64,000 nt of DNA from Burkholderiales bacterium 8X (GCA_902506565.1 LR732703.1:1570525-1634524); one strand, 5' to 3'; positions 1 through 9,870 are shown, numbered from the stretch's first letter. Numbers and translations: made by a program. Notes: generated by a model from the letters alone, not told the origin.

Positions 1-1820
1 AGCTCGATGCCGGCTCGTCGCAGCTTCAGGCGCGCCTGTGCCAGAAGCCGCAGCCAGGGGTCGTGCTGGCTGCGCTCCCACAAGGTCCAGCCGGCGCCCG
101 CGAGACTGACCAGCACCACCAGGGCCAGCAGCACCAATGCCAGGTCCTGCAGGCTCGGCGACTCGAAACCGAGCGACTTCAAGAGGTCGAACTGGCGCTG
201 CTGGGTGTAGTTGAGCACCCATTGGTTCCAGCGGTTGTTCATCGCCTCCCAGGCGTTGCGCAGGTTTTGCGCCAGGGTCGGGCTCATCGCGCCGATGGCG
301 CCTGCGAAAAGGCCGGGCTGCGGCGCGAGCCGGCGAAAGAGCCCGATGCGATCCGGCGAGATCGCACCGGTCGGGTCGACCCGCATCCAGCCGGTGCCCT
401 CTTGCCAGACCTCGGCCCAGGCATGGGCATCGCTTTGCCGCAGGACCCAGAACTTGTCGACATCGTTGGCTTCGCCGCCCTGGTAGCCGGTCACGATGCG
501 GGCCGGCACGCCCGAGGCACGCATCAGCACCACGAAGGCCGAGGCGATGTGCTCGCAGAAGCCGGCCTTCTGGTTGAACCAGAATTCGTCCGCGGTGTCC
601 GCGGCGTACAGGCCCGGTTCGAGCGTGTAGCTGTAGCCACCGGTCCGAAGGCGGGTCAGCGCCGCCTGCACGAAGCCGCGGGTGCCGGCGCTCGCGATCG
701 TTGGGTCGGCGCGCAACTGAGCTGCCAGCTCTGCCGTGCGCGGATTGGTCCCCGGCGGCAGCGCCAGGTAGGCCTGCAGGGCGCCGTTGCGGCGCTGCGG
801 TCCGCTTTCGAATTGCGGATAGCTCACGGCTTCGTAGCGCACCAGGTCGCCGATCGGGCGGTTGGTGATCCACTGCAGTTCGGCCGTGCCATAGACCTCG
901 TAGCCCGGCAGTTCGGGCGCCGCCTGTGCCGCGTCGAGCGCCAGCAGCCATGGACGATTGCTCGGCTCCAGCGTGACCCGGTAACGCACCGGCTCGCCTT
1001 GAACGCGCAAGCCCGGGATGCTTCGGCCGCGCGGAAAGCGGGGCGGCGCGGTCCATTCGCGGCCATCGAATTCCGACAGCACCGGGCCCCGAAAGTACAG
1101 CTGCTCGCGTGGCGGCGGCGGCCGTCCGAGGAAGTCGATGCGTGCCGCGATGCCGTCGTCGAGCGCCAGCTTGGCGATGTTGCCGACGGTCATCGAGTTG
1201 GACAGGCCCGAGCGGCCGGTGACGTTGTCGTTCGGCGTGCCCCAGAGCGGCGCCAGTCTCGGAAAGAGCAGGAAGAGCGCCAGCATGATCGGAAGCCCGA
1301 GCAGCGCCATGAAGCCCGCGGTGCGCCCCGCCTGCATCAGGGGCGGCCGGCCGACCGGCATGTGCGCGTTGACCAGCGCGGTCAGCAGGCCGAGCAGGGC
1401 CAGCAGCATCGCCAATGCGGTGAGCAGCGACTGCGAGAAGAAGAAGTTGGTGAGCATCGTGAAGAAGCCCAGGAAGAACACCACGAAGGCGTCGCGCCTC
1501 GCGCGCAGTTCCAGGGTCTTCAAGGCCAGCAGGATCACCACCAGCGTGACGCCGGCATCCCGGCCGAGCAGCGTCCGATGCGTCGCGAAGGTGGCGGCGA
1601 GGGCCACGCCGAGCAACGCGACCCGCCACCAGCGGCCCGGCAGCGGCCGGCCCTGCATCGCGAGCGCGCCGCGCCAGAGCAGCACGCCGAGCGCGAGCAG
1701 GCTGCACCACCAGGGCAGGTTCGGCGATTGGGGCAGCACGATCAGCGCCACCACGCCGAGCAGGAACAAGGTGTCGCGGCTTTCGCGCGGCAAGGCGTTC
1801 AGGCGGGCCTGCATCAACAT
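1..1820 (-). CDS. tgpA: TgpA-type membrane transglutaminase (C-terminus cut by window edge)
   Basis: The frame is open from an ATG at 1820 to the window edge, about 606 codons. The N-terminal third is a run of hydrophobic segments (DUF3488-type). A periplasmic transglutaminase core follows with a readable triad: Cys422 in G-F-C-E-H, His466 in D-A-H-A-W and Asp482 in V-D-P-T-G. A further hydrophobic helix lies near the end (around residue 565) and a DUF4129-type tail begins after it. TgpA of Pseudomonas is about 670 residues, so roughly 50-60 residues are missing. The start overlaps the end of the DUF58 gene by 7 bp, indicating translational coupling. Together with the DUF58 and MoxR genes it forms a widely conserved trio; the physiological substrate of TgpA is not known. 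Confidence 0.93.
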   Translation of the reverse strand, partial: MLMQARLNALPRESRDTLFLLGVVALIVLPQSPNLPWWCSLLALGVLLWRGALAMQGRPLPGRWWRVALLGVALAATFATHRTLLGRDAGVTLVVILLALKTLELRARRDAFVVFFLGFFTMLTNFFFSQSLLTALAMLLALLGLLTALVNAHMPVGRPPLMQAGRTAGFMALLGLPIMLALFLLFPRLAPLWGTPNDNVTGRSGLSNSMTVGNIAKLALDDGIAARIDFLGRPPPPREQLYFRGPVLSEFDGREWTAPPRFPRGRSIPGLRVQGEPVRYRVTLEPSNRPWLLALDAAQAAPELPGYEVYGTAELQWITNRPIGDLVRYEAVSYPQFESGPQRRNGALQAYLALPPGTNPRTAELAAQLRADPTIASAGTRGFVQAALTRLRTGGYSYTLEPGLYAADTADEFWFNQKAGFCEHIASAFVVLMRASGVPARIVTGYQGGEANDVDKFWVLRQSDAHAWAEVWQEGTGWMRVDPTGAISPDRIGLFRRLAPQPGLFAGAIGAMSPTLAQNLRNAWEAMNNRWNQWVLNYTQQRQFDLLKSLGFESPSLQDLALVLLALVVLVSLAGAGWTLWERSQHDPWLRLLAQARLKLRRAGIE

Positions 1821-2788
1821 AGCGCCAGCGCCTCTAGGCAGCGGCGGCGATGCGCCTCGCCCTTTGCGGGCGCGATCGAGCGGCCGCCTGCGCGCAGGCC
1901 ATAGTCGATGTCGAGCCGGTCGGCCACCAGCACCCAGGCGCAGAGCCGCGACAGCCGTGCCTCGGGATCCGAGAGGCCGCTTGTCTGCGCGTCGAGCCAT
2001 AGCTCTCGATCTTCGGTTTGCTGGGTGTCGCGGCTGACCAGGTCGTCCGAGCCGGTGGCCTGCGAGCGGGCGGCCCGTTTCCAGACCACGAGCTTGAGCG
2101 GATCGCCGCGCTGGTAGGCCCGCACGCCGTCGTACTCGCCGGCGGCGTGGGCGAGGCTGGCCGAAGAAGCGGCCTGGCCCTTCCGCGGTTCGCCGAGCGG
2201 AAGCGGCGGGGGCGAGGGCTCGGGCATCGGGTAGACCAGCACCTGGGAGCCTGGGCGCCACACGGTCCAGACCCGGAAGGTGCCGAGCGGAAAGCGGGTT
2301 TCCGCCGTCAGCGTGGGTGCCGGATGCAGACCGCGGCGCTCGGGCTTGAAAGCCACCTCGACCGTCTCGCTGCCCTGCGCCGGCACGTCGCACCATGACC
2401 ATTGGCCGCTGTGCCGCACCGAGAGCCCGATGCCGTAGCGGGTGCTGCGGCGCTCGTTGTGCAGCACCACCCGGAGCACGGCCGCGGCGCCGGCGAACTG
2501 CGGCTCCGGCGGCAGCAGGTGCAGCGCCAGCCCGCGCAGGGTGCCATGGCAGACATGCATGCCGACCACCACGCTGCCCGCCAGCAGGAAAGTGAGCAGG
2601 TAGCCCAGGTTGAGTTGGTAGTTGATCGATGCGATCAACAGCAGCAGCAACGTGCCGGCCAGCATCCAGCCGGCAGGTGTGGGCAGGATGTAGACGTTGC
2701 GCTGCGTGAGTTCGAGCCGATCGGCAGGTGGCCGCCGGTTCAGGAACCACTGATCGGCGCGTCGGCGCAAAGCGCCCGTCAGTTGCAC
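1814..2788 (-). CDS. DUF58 domain protein
   Basis: A 324-residue protein with two closely spaced hydrophobic helices around residues 35-75, then a soluble part ending in the DUF58 signature G-E-Y-D-G-V-R-A-Y-Q-R-G-D near residues 213-225 and the following V-V-W-K motif. DUF58 proteins are a von Willebrand-like family nearly always encoded next to MoxR ATPases; their exact role is unsettled, with client-protein maturation or envelope stress proposed. It lies 13 bp downstream of the MoxR gene and overlaps the tgpA start, so the three genes are probably one transcript. Nothing looks broken. Confidence 0.92.
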   Translation of the reverse strand: MQLTGALRRRADQWFLNRRPPADRLELTQRNVYILPTPAGWMLAGTLLLLLIASINYQLNLGYLLTFLLAGSVVVGMHVCHGTLRGLALHLLPPEPQFAGAAAVLRVVLHNERRSTRYGIGLSVRHSGQWSWCDVPAQGSETVEVAFKPERRGLHPAPTLTAETRFPLGTFRVWTVWRPGSQVLVYPMPEPSPPPLPLGEPRKGQAASSASLAHAAGEYDGVRAYQRGDPLKLVVWKRAARSQATGSDDLVSRDTQQTEDRELWLDAQTSGLSDPEARLSRLCAWVLVADRLDIDYGLRAGGRSIAPAKGEAHRRRCLEALALC

Positions 2789-2801
2789 GAGCCGCCTCTC
2801 T

Positions 2802-3731
2802 TCATAGCCCGACGGCGTCGATCATGGCGCGCACCTGCTCGACCGCGCCGCGCCCCGCATCGCCCACCGGCGTCATCCGGTGCGCGACGGTCTGCGGCAG
2901 GATCGCCTGCACGTCGTCCGGCGCCACATAGTCGCGCCCTGCCAAAAGTGCCTGCGCCTTGGCCGCCCGAAGCACCGCGATGCCGGCGCGAGGCGACAGG
3001 CCCTGCAGGAACCAGCGACCGGAGCGGGTGGCGGCGATCAGCTCCTGCACGTAGTCCAGCAGCGGCTCGGCCGCATGCACCTGCACCACGCGCTGCTGCA
3101 GCGCGGTGAGTTCGCCAGCGGTGAGCAGGGCGGGCAGCGAGTCGAGCATCTCGCGCCGGTCGGCGCCGGCCAGCAGCAGGCGCTCGGCCGCGCGATCCGG
3201 GTAGCCGAGCGAGATCCGCATCAGGAACCGGTCGAGCTGGGACTCGGGCAGGGCGAAGGTGCCGAGCTGGTCGTGCGGATTCTGCGTGGCGATCACGAAG
3301 AACGGATTCGGCAGCGGCCGGGTCTCGCCTTCGATGGTGACCTGCTTTTCTTCCATGGCCTCGAGCAGCGCGCTCTGGGTCTTGGGGCTGGCCCGGTTGA
3401 TCTCGTCCGCCAGCAGCACCTGCGCGAAGATCGGCCCCGGATGGAAGGCGAAGGCTTGCGTTGCGCGGTCGTAGATCGCGACGCCGGACAGGTCGCCCGG
3501 CATCAGGTCGGCGGTGAATTGAACGCGCGAGAACTCGAGCCCGAAGGTGTGCGAGAGCGCATGCGCCAGAGTCGTCTTGCCGACCCCCGGCACGTCCTCG
3601 ATCAAGAGGTGGCCGCCGGCCAGGAGGCAGGCCACGCAGTCCCGAACCTGGGCCTCTTTGCCCACGATCACCGTGTTAAGCTGACCCAGCAAACTGGCGA
3701 GCTTGGTGGCGACGTCCATTTTTGTATCCAT
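2802..3731 (-). CDS. MoxR-family AAA+ ATPase
   Basis: A 309-residue AAA_3-type ATPase. Walker A (G-V-G-K-T) is near residues 49-53, Walker B reads L-L-A-D-E-I-N-R-A, and the sensor region A-T-Q-N-P is present. MoxR proteins are chaperone-like AAA+ ATPases acting on client proteins, often with DUF58 partners, which is exactly the context here. I chose the ATG at 3731 (M-D-T-K). The reading frame could be extended upstream to 3803, but that would run into the divergent deacetylase gene. A second ATG at 3719 is also possible. The 64-bp divergent gap to the deacetylase gene must hold both promoters; I could not identify convincing -35/-10 pairs there. Confidence 0.93.
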   Translation of the reverse strand: MDTKMDVATKLASLLGQLNTVIVGKEAQVRDCVACLLAGGHLLIEDVPGVGKTTLAHALSHTFGLEFSRVQFTADLMPGDLSGVAIYDRATQAFAFHPGPIFAQVLLADEINRASPKTQSALLEAMEEKQVTIEGETRPLPNPFFVIATQNPHDQLGTFALPESQLDRFLMRISLGYPDRAAERLLLAGADRREMLDSLPALLTAGELTALQQRVVQVHAAEPLLDYVQELIAATRSGRWFLQGLSPRAGIAVLRAAKAQALLAGRDYVAPDDVQAILPQTVAHRMTPVGDAGRGAVEQVRAMIDAVGL

Positions 3732-3795
3732 CTGCAAACCATACCGTAAAGCCCTGCGGCCCCATGCCGCGCCGGCTGCGAGACAAGCGAAATTC

Positions 3796-4749
3796 ATGGG
3801 CAAGACCGGCTATTTCACGCACCAGGACTGTCGCAAGCACGAGATGGCGCCCGGGCATCCCGAATGTCCCGATCGATTGGCCGCCATCCACGACCGGCTG
3901 CTCGCAACCGGCGTGGCCGATGCGCTCGAAGCCGTCGACGTGCCGCTCGCCACGCTTCCCCAGATCATCCGGGCCCATGACGTGGCCCACATCGAACATC
4001 TCGAGGCCTTGAGCCAGCGCCTGGTCGCCGATGCGCCGGCCGGCGGCCCGGATCACGCGCAGCTCGACCCCGACACCACGCTCACCCGGTTCACCATGCT
4101 GGCCGCTCGGCGTGCAGCCGGCGCCGCCATCGCCGCGACCGATGCAGTGGCCACCGGCCGCCTCGAAAACGCCTTCTGCGCCGTGCGCCCGCCCGGTCAC
4201 CATGCCTGCCGCGACAAGGCGATGGGCTTCTGCTTCATCAACAACATCGCAGTCGCGGTGCGGCATGCCATCGAGGTGCATGGCATCGAGCGCGCCGCGG
4301 TGGTCGACTTCGATGTGCATCACGGCAATGGCACCGAGGACATCCTCGGCAACGACGAGCGCGTGCTGATGGTCGGCATCTTCCAGCACCCGTTCTATCC
4401 GTACAGCGGCACCGAGGCGCCGGCCGCCAACATGCTCAACCTGCCCGTGCCCGCGTACACCAAGGGCATGGACGTGCGCGAGTTGATCGAGGCCGCCTGG
4501 ATGCCGCGGCTCGAAGCCTTCAAGCCGCAGATGATCTTCGTCAGCGCCGGCTTCGATGCGCATTGGGCCGACGAGCTCGGCCAGCTGCGCCTCAACGAAA
4601 ACGACTTCGCCTGGATCACCAGCCGCATCGTCGACGTCGCGCGCCGGCATGCGGGCGGCCGCATCGTCTCGATGCTCGAGGGCGGCTACAACCTGGATGC
4701 GCTGGCCACGAGCGTCGAGGCCCACGTTCGCGTGCTCGCCGATCTCTGA
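3796..4749 (+). CDS. Histone deacetylase family protein (class II HDAC/acetylpolyamine amidohydrolase type)
   Basis: A 317-residue Zn-dependent deacetylase. The catalytic His pair is H135-H136 in P-P-G-H-H. Zn ligands are Asp173 and His175 in D-F-D-V-H-H-G-N-G-T, and Asp254 in A-G-F-D-A-H. A C-terminal E-G-G-Y-N carries the usual active-site Tyr region. Bacterial members act on acetylated small molecules (polyamines) or acetyl-lysine; the substrate cannot be read from sequence. The start is the ATG at 3796 (M-G-K-T-G-Y-F); an upstream extension would run antisense into the MoxR 5' end. The MscS gene follows 24 bp later, probably on the same transcript. Confidence 0.92.
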   Translation: MGKTGYFTHQDCRKHEMAPGHPECPDRLAAIHDRLLATGVADALEAVDVPLATLPQIIRAHDVAHIEHLEALSQRLVADAPAGGPDHAQLDPDTTLTRFTMLAARRAAGAAIAATDAVATGRLENAFCAVRPPGHHACRDKAMGFCFINNIAVAVRHAIEVHGIERAAVVDFDVHHGNGTEDILGNDERVLMVGIFQHPFYPYSGTEAPAANMLNLPVPAYTKGMDVRELIEAAWMPRLEAFKPQMIFVSAGFDAHWADELGQLRLNENDFAWITSRIVDVARRHAGGRIVSMLEGGYNLDALATSVEAHVRVLADL

Positions 4750-4773
4750 ACGTCGGCTGGCCGGACACGAGCG

Positions 4774-6072
4774 ATGGATTTCAGCGAGTTCATGGGTCGG
4801 CTCGGCGCCGTCGAGGCGCGCAGCATCGCGATCGAGCTCGCGGCCATGGCCGCCTGCATCCTGCTGGCCTACGGGATCTGCCGGCGCCTGGGGCGCGACC
4901 AACCCAAGGATTCGATCTGGTTCGGCGAACGCACCTTCGACGGCGTGCTGTTCCCTTTGCTGGCGCTGGCCTTCGCCGAACTGGCGCGGCGGGTCGCGCT
5001 CGAATATCAGACCGTGCTGGTATTGCGGGTGGCGGTGTCGGGCTTCTTGTCGCTCGCCGCCATTCGCCTCGTGGCGCGGGTGCTGCGGCGGGTGTTTCCG
5101 GCCTCGTCCCTGGTGCGGCTGGTCGAGCGCACGGTGTCCTGGATCGCGTGGCTCGCGGCCGTGCTTTGGATCGTCGGCCTGCTGCCGGCCGTGCTCGAGC
5201 AGCTCGAGGACATCCACCTGGCCTTCGGCAGTTCGCGGGTCAGCCTGCGCACCATGCTCGAAGGTGCCCTGTCGGCCGCGCTGGTGCTGGTGATCGCGCT
5301 CTGGATCTCGTCGACGATCGAGAAGCGCATCCTTCTCACCTCGGTCACCGACCTCTCGATGCGCAAGGTCGCGTCGAACGCGGTGCGCGCGATCCTGCTC
5401 CTGATCGGCCTCCTGTTCGCGCTGTCCGCGGTGGGCGTCGACCTCACGGCGCTGTCGGTGCTCGGCGGCGCGCTCGGCGTGGGCCTCGGCTTCGGGCTCC
5501 AGAAGCTCGCGGCCAACTACGTGAGCGGCTTCGTGATCCTGCTCGAACGCTCGGTTCGCATCGGCGACAACGTCAAGGTCGACGGCTTCGAGGGCAAGGT
5601 GACCGACATCAAGACCCGCTACACCCTGGTGCGCCAGGGCAACGGCCGCGAGTCGATCGTGCCGAACGAATCGCTCATCACCAGCCGGGTCGAGAACCTC
5701 TCGGTGTCCGATCTCAAGTTCAACATCCAGACCAGCGTCGTGGTCGGCTACGAGAGCTCGGTCCAGCAGGTGCAGCAGATCCTGCAAGAAGCGGCGGTGG
5801 CGCAGGCGCGGGTGCTGGTCGATCCGGCGCCGGTCGCCTTCCTCGTCAACTTCGCGCCGGACGGACTGGAGTTCACGCTCAACTTCTGGATCGCCGATCC
5901 GGACAAGGGCAAGGACAACGTCAAGTCGGCGATCAACATCGCCATCCTCGAAGGGCTGCGCGCGGCCCGGATCGATATTCCTTATCCGCAGCGCGTGCTG
6001 CGGATCGAATCGATGCCTCCAAGCCTCGACGGCGCCGTGGCCGACGAAGCCCCCCGGACGTCGCCTCTATAA
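4774..6072 (+). CDS. MscS-family mechanosensitive ion channel
   Basis: A 432-residue inner-membrane protein. Four or five hydrophobic segments span the first 210 residues. The pore-lining helix and beta domain of MscS follow: L-G-G-A-L-G-V-G-L-G-F-G-L-Q-K around residues 230-245, then S-V-R-I-G-D and V-P-N-E-S. Channels of this family open on membrane tension and release osmolytes during hypo-osmotic shock. It is longer than E. coli MscS (286 residues), matching the YbdG/YnaI-size branch. The preceding deacetylase gene is close enough for co-transcription; a weak hairpin follows the stop codon. Confidence 0.92.
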   Translation: MDFSEFMGRLGAVEARSIAIELAAMAACILLAYGICRRLGRDQPKDSIWFGERTFDGVLFPLLALAFAELARRVALEYQTVLVLRVAVSGFLSLAAIRLVARVLRRVFPASSLVRLVERTVSWIAWLAAVLWIVGLLPAVLEQLEDIHLAFGSSRVSLRTMLEGALSAALVLVIALWISSTIEKRILLTSVTDLSMRKVASNAVRAILLLIGLLFALSAVGVDLTALSVLGGALGVGLGFGLQKLAANYVSGFVILLERSVRIGDNVKVDGFEGKVTDIKTRYTLVRQGNGRESIVPNESLITSRVENLSVSDLKFNIQTSVVVGYESSVQQVQQILQEAAVAQARVLVDPAPVAFLVNFAPDGLEFTLNFWIADPDKGKDNVKSAINIAILEGLRAARIDIPYPQRVLRIESMPPSLDGAVADEAPRTSPL

Positions 6073-6075
6073 TTC

Positions 6076-6105
6076 CATGAAAAAGCACGGTCGTTCTTTT
6101 TCGTG
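6076..6105 (+). terminator. Weak A/T-rich hairpin after the MscS gene
   Basis: Two 10-nt arms (6076-6085 and 6096-6105) pair around a 10-nt loop, with one G-T pair and a core of A5/T5. It sits 4 bp after the MscS stop codon in an otherwise GC-rich region. It may end the MscS transcript, but it lacks a GC-rich stem, so the call is tentative. Confidence 0.35.
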
Positions 6106-6211
6106 TTTCGATGGCTGCGAGGCGGTGCATCGAAGGTCATTCGAAGCGAGGCCTGCCTAGAATCGAAGGCTGGCCCGAACCCCGGTTTCACAATTCAATG
6201 GAGTCCAACCC

Positions 6212-6961
6212 ATGAAGATCCTCGTTCCCGTCAAGCGGGTCGTCGACTACAACGTCAAGGTTCGCGTCAAGAGCGATGGCAGCGGTGTCGAGATCGCCAA
6301 CGTCAAGATGAGCATGAATCCCTTCGACGAGATCGCGGTCGAAGAAGCCGTCCGCCTGAAAGAGAAGGGCGTCGCCACCGAGATCATCGCGGTGTCCTGC
6401 GGCGACGCGAAGTGCCAGGAAACCCTGCGTACCGCGATGGCCATCGGCGCCGACCGCGGCATCCTCGTCGAGACCACCGAAGAGCTGCAGCCGCTGGCGG
6501 TCGCCAAGCTCCTGAAGGCGCTGGTCGACAAGGAGCAGCCGCAGCTCGTCATCCTCGGCAAGCAGGCCATCGACGACGACGCCAACCAGACCGGGCAGAT
6601 GCTCGCCGCACTGGCCGACCTGCCGCAAGCCACCTTCGCGAGCAAGGTCGAAGTCGAGGGCGACAAGGTCAAGGTCACGCGCGAAGTCGACGGCGGCCTC
6701 GAGACCATCCAGCTGAGCCTTCCTGCGGTCGTCACCACCGACCTGCGCCTGAACGAGCCGCGCTACGTGACGCTGCCCAACATCATGAAGGCCAAGAAGA
6801 AGCAGCTCGACAACGTCAAGCCCGAGGATCTCGGCGTCGACGTCAAGCCCCGCCTCAAGACCCTCAAGGTCGCCGAGCCCGCGCAGCGCGGTGCCGGCAT
6901 CAAGGTGCCCGACGTGGCCACCCTCGTGGACAAACTCAAGAACGAAGCAAAGGTGATCTAA
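6212..6961 (+). CDS. etfB: Electron transfer flavoprotein beta subunit
   Basis: A 249-residue ETF small subunit starting [13 protein letters not shown], with the AMP-site segments typical of EtfB ([11 protein letters not shown] near residues 118-130). It pairs with EtfA to carry electrons from acyl-CoA and related dehydrogenases to ETF-ubiquinone oxidoreductase, which is encoded at 38673-40367. A ribosome site (GGAG) lies just before the ATG. etfA follows after 2 bp. A -10-like TAGAAT at 6158-6163 lies upstream, but no matching -35 is visible. Confidence 0.97.
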   Translation: MKILVPVKRVVDYNVKVRVKSDGSGVEIANVKMSMNPFDEIAVEEAVRLKEKGVATEIIAVSCGDAKCQETLRTAMAIGADRGILVETTEELQPLAVAKLLKALVDKEQPQLVILGKQAIDDDANQTGQMLAALADLPQATFASKVEVEGDKVKVTREVDGGLETIQLSLPAVVTTDLRLNEPRYVTLPNIMKAKKKQLDNVKPEDLGVDVKPRLKTLKVAEPAQRGAGIKVPDVATLVDKLKNEAKVI

Positions 6962-6963
6962 CC

Positions 6964-7899
6964 ATGACCGTCCTCGTCATCGCAGAACACGACCACGCGA
7001 CGGTCAAGCCGTCGACCCTCAACACCGTGACCGCGGCGATTGCCTGCGCGAGCGGCGACGTGCATGTGCTGGTCGCCGGCGCCAATGCGGCCGAGGCCGC
7101 CAAGGCGGCGGCGCAGATCGCGGGCGTCGCCAAGGTCATCGCGGCCGACAGCCCCAGCCTCGCCGACAACCTGGCCGAGAACGTCGCGGCCCAGGTGCTG
7201 TCGATCGCCAAGAACTACAGCCACATCCTGTTCCCGGCCACGGCCAACGGCAAGAACGTCGCCCCGCGGGTCGCTGCCTTGCTCGACGTCGCGCAGATCA
7301 GCGACATCACCAAGGTCGACAGCCCCGACACCTTCGAGCGTCCGATCTACGCCGGCAATGCGATCGCCACGGTCCAGAGCAGCGATTCGATCAAGGTGAT
7401 CACAGTGCGCACCACCGGCTTCGATGCGGCCGCGGCCACCGGCGGCAGCGCCTCGGTCGAGAACGCCGAAGGCGTGGCCGACAGCGGCAAGTCGAGCTTC
7501 GTCGGCCGGGAGGTCACCAAGAGCGAACGGCCCGAACTCACCGCCGCCAAGATCATCGTCTCGGGCGGCCGCGCGCTCGGCAGCGCCGAGAAGTTCAAGG
7601 AAGTCATGGAGCCGCTCGCCGACAAGCTCAACGCCGGTCTCGGCGCGAGCCGCGCAGCGGTCGATGCGGGCTACGCACCGAACGACTGGCAGGTGGGGCA
7701 GACCGGCAAGATCGTCGCGCCGCAGCTCTATATCGCGGCCGGCATCTCGGGCGCGATCCAGCACCTGGCCGGCATGAAGGACTCGAAGGTGATCGTCGCG
7801 ATCAACAAGGACGAAGAGGCGCCGATCTTCTCGGTGGCCGACTACGGCCTGGTGGCCGACCTGTTCACCGCGGTGCCCGAACTGGCCTCGAAGCTCTAG
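6964..7899 (+). CDS. etfA: Electron transfer flavoprotein alpha subunit
   Basis: A 311-residue FAD-binding subunit. The C-terminal FAD domain is intact: S-G-G-R-A-L-G-S near residues 197-204, then G-Q-T-G-K-I-V and G-I-S-G-A-I-Q-H. The start at 6964 lies 2 bp after etfB and gives the expected N-terminus M-T-V-L-V-I-A-E-H. An open frame running upstream through etfB is a shadow. A good intrinsic terminator follows at 7933-7955. That separates etfBA from the acyl-CoA dehydrogenase gene, although the products probably cooperate. Confidence 0.97.
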   Translation: MTVLVIAEHDHATVKPSTLNTVTAAIACASGDVHVLVAGANAAEAAKAAAQIAGVAKVIAADSPSLADNLAENVAAQVLSIAKNYSHILFPATANGKNVAPRVAALLDVAQISDITKVDSPDTFERPIYAGNAIATVQSSDSIKVITVRTTGFDAAAATGGSASVENAEGVADSGKSSFVGREVTKSERPELTAAKIIVSGGRALGSAEKFKEVMEPLADKLNAGLGASRAAVDAGYAPNDWQVGQTGKIVAPQLYIAAGISGAIQHLAGMKDSKVIVAINKDEEAPIFSVADYGLVADLFTAVPELASKL

Positions 7900-7932
7900 G
7901 CCACCGCACCTCGCTTCACCTGACGACCCCCT

Positions 7933-7955
7933 GGGCATCCTCGCGATGCCCTTTT
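7933..7955 (+). terminator. Intrinsic terminator after etfA
   Basis: A perfect 7-bp stem (GGGCATC at 7933-7939, GATGCCC at 7945-7951) closes a 5-nt loop and is followed by TTTT. It lies 34 bp after the etfA stop and 36 bp before the next start codon, where an etf terminator is expected. Confidence 0.75.
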
Positions 7956-7990
7956 CGTATGCGCTTCCCATCCGGGAACCTGGAGACGCC

Positions 7991-9811
7991 ATGAGCTACA
8001 TCGCCCCCGTCAAAGACATGTTGTTCGACATCGAGCACCTGGCGAACATCGCCGAGATCTCGAAGCTGCCGGGCATGGAAGACGCCGGTCTCGAGACCGC
8101 GCAGGCCGTGCTGGAGGAATGCGCGCGCTTCAACCAGGACGTGATCGCACCGCTGAACGTGGTGGGCGACCGGCAGCCTTCTTCGCTTGCGAACGGCGTG
8201 GTCAGCACGAGCCCTGGCTTCAAGGAAGCCTTCGCGCAGTACGCGTCCGGCGGCTGGCAGGGCTTGCAGCATCCGGCGGAGTTCGGCGGGCAGGGCCTGC
8301 CGAAGACCATCGGCGCGGCCTGCGGCGAGATGCTCAACTCGGCCAACATGAGCTTCGCGCTCTGCCCGCTGCTGTCCGACGGTGCGATCGAGGCGCTGAT
8401 CACCGCGGGCTCGGACGAGCTCAAGGCCACCTATCTCGAGAAGCTGGTCGAAGGCAAGTGGACCGGCACCATGAACCTCACCGAACCCCAGGCGGGCAGT
8501 GACCTCGCGCTGGTGCGCACCCGCGCCGAGCCGCAGGCGGACGGCAGCTACAAGATCTTCGGCACCAAGATCTACATCACCTACGGCGAGCACGACATGG
8601 CCGAGAACATCGTCCACCTGGTGCTGGCCCGGGTGGTCGGCGCGCCGGAGGGCGTCAAGGGCATCAGCCTGTTCGTGGTGCCGAAGTTCCTGGTGGGCGA
8701 GGGCGGCTCGATCGGCCCGCGCAACGACGTGCATTGCGTGAGCATCGAGCACAAGCTCGGCATCAAGGCGAGCCCGACTGCCGTGCTGCAGTACGGCGAC
8801 GGTATCGCCGGCAGCGTGTCCGAGGGCGCCAGCCCCGGCGCGGTCGGCTTCCTGGTGGGGCAGGAGAACCGCGGCCTGGAGTACATGTTCATCATGATGA
8901 ATGCGGCGCGTTATGCCGTCGGCATGCAGGGCATCGCGATCGCCGAGCGCGCCTACCAGCATGCCGTGACCTATGCGCGCGAGCGGGTGCAGAGCCGCCC
9001 GGTCGACGGCTCGATGAAGGGCAGCGCGCCGATCATTCATCACCCCGACGTGAAGCGGATGCTGATGACGATGCGGGCCTACACCGAAGGCTGCCGCGCC
9101 ATGGCCACCGTGGCCGCCGCCGCCTACGACGCCGCGCACCATCATCCTGACGCGGAAACCCGCAAGGAGAACCAGGCCTTCTACGAATTCATGGTGCCGC
9201 TGGTCAAGGGCTACAGCACCGAGATGAGCCTCGAGGTCGCCTCGCTCGGCGTGCAGGTGCATGGCGGCATGGGTTTCATCGAGGAGACCGGCGCGGCGCA
9301 ATACCTGCGCGACGCCAAGATCCTCACCATCTACGAAGGCACCACGGCGATCCAGGCGAACGACCTGGTCGGCCGCAAGACCGCTCGCGATGGCGGCCGC
9401 ACCGCCAAGGCGATCGCGGCACAGATCGAGAAGACCGAGGCCGAACTGGCAGCCCATGGCAGCCCGGCGGCGCTGGTGGTGCTGAAGCGCCTCCGGGCGG
9501 CACGCGAGGCCTTCCTGCAAGTGGTGGCGTTCGTCGCGGGCGAAACGTCGTCATCGCCCAACGCCGTGTTCGCGGGCAGCGTGCCCTACCTGATGCTGGC
9601 CGGCAACCTGGTGGCGGGTTGGCAGCTCGCCCGTTCGCTGCTGGTGGCAGAACGCCTGGCGAAGGCCGGCACCGACGTCGCGTTCATGCAGGCCAAGATC
9701 GCCACCGCGCGCTTCTATGCGGATCACATCCTGGTCAAGGCGCCGGGCATGCGGGACAGCATCGTCGAGGGCGCCGAGAGCGTCACGGCGCTGGCGCTCG
9801 AAGCCTTCTGA
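7991..9811 (+). CDS. Acyl-CoA dehydrogenase of the large (about 600-residue, DmdC-like) class
   Basis: A 606-residue flavoprotein starting at the ATG at 7991, preceded by GGAGA. It carries the acyl-CoA dehydrogenase N-terminal, middle and C-terminal domains: M-N-L-T-E-P-Q-A-G-S-D in the middle domain and I-Y-E-G-T-T-A-I-Q near residues 449-457. An extra C-terminal domain (about residues 480-600) marks the DmdC/FadE-type subgroup. The family oxidises acyl-CoA or 3-methylmercaptopropionyl-CoA and passes electrons to ETF, encoded directly upstream. The substrate cannot be decided here. An alternative in-frame start at 7946 lies inside the terminator region and is unlikely. Confidence 0.92.
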   Translation: MSYIAPVKDMLFDIEHLANIAEISKLPGMEDAGLETAQAVLEECARFNQDVIAPLNVVGDRQPSSLANGVVSTSPGFKEAFAQYASGGWQGLQHPAEFGGQGLPKTIGAACGEMLNSANMSFALCPLLSDGAIEALITAGSDELKATYLEKLVEGKWTGTMNLTEPQAGSDLALVRTRAEPQADGSYKIFGTKIYITYGEHDMAENIVHLVLARVVGAPEGVKGISLFVVPKFLVGEGGSIGPRNDVHCVSIEHKLGIKASPTAVLQYGDGIAGSVSEGASPGAVGFLVGQENRGLEYMFIMMNAARYAVGMQGIAIAERAYQHAVTYARERVQSRPVDGSMKGSAPIIHHPDVKRMLMTMRAYTEGCRAMATVAAAAYDAAHHHPDAETRKENQAFYEFMVPLVKGYSTEMSLEVASLGVQVHGGMGFIEETGAAQYLRDAKILTIYEGTTAIQANDLVGRKTARDGGRTAKAIAAQIEKTEAELAAHGSPAALVVLKRLRAAREAFLQVVAFVAGETSSSPNAVFAGSVPYLMLAGNLVAGWQLARSLLVAERLAKAGTDVAFMQAKIATARFYADHILVKAPGMRDSIVEGAESVTALALEAF

Positions 9812-9870
9812 TCCTCGGCCCCCACCGTTCACCCAAGCCTTTCCGTTCATCCAGCCCTTTCGGAGACCTC

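Noticed and set aside
3676-5787. A 703-codon frame antisense to the deacetylase and MscS genes
   Set aside because: His/Asp/Arg-rich mirror frame. The sense strand carries catalytic residues and membrane helices of known families.
6068-6073. A perfect TATAAT hexamer
   Set aside because: It overlaps the MscS stop codon and has no -35-like hexamer at 16-18 bp; probably chance. Not called as the etfB promoter.
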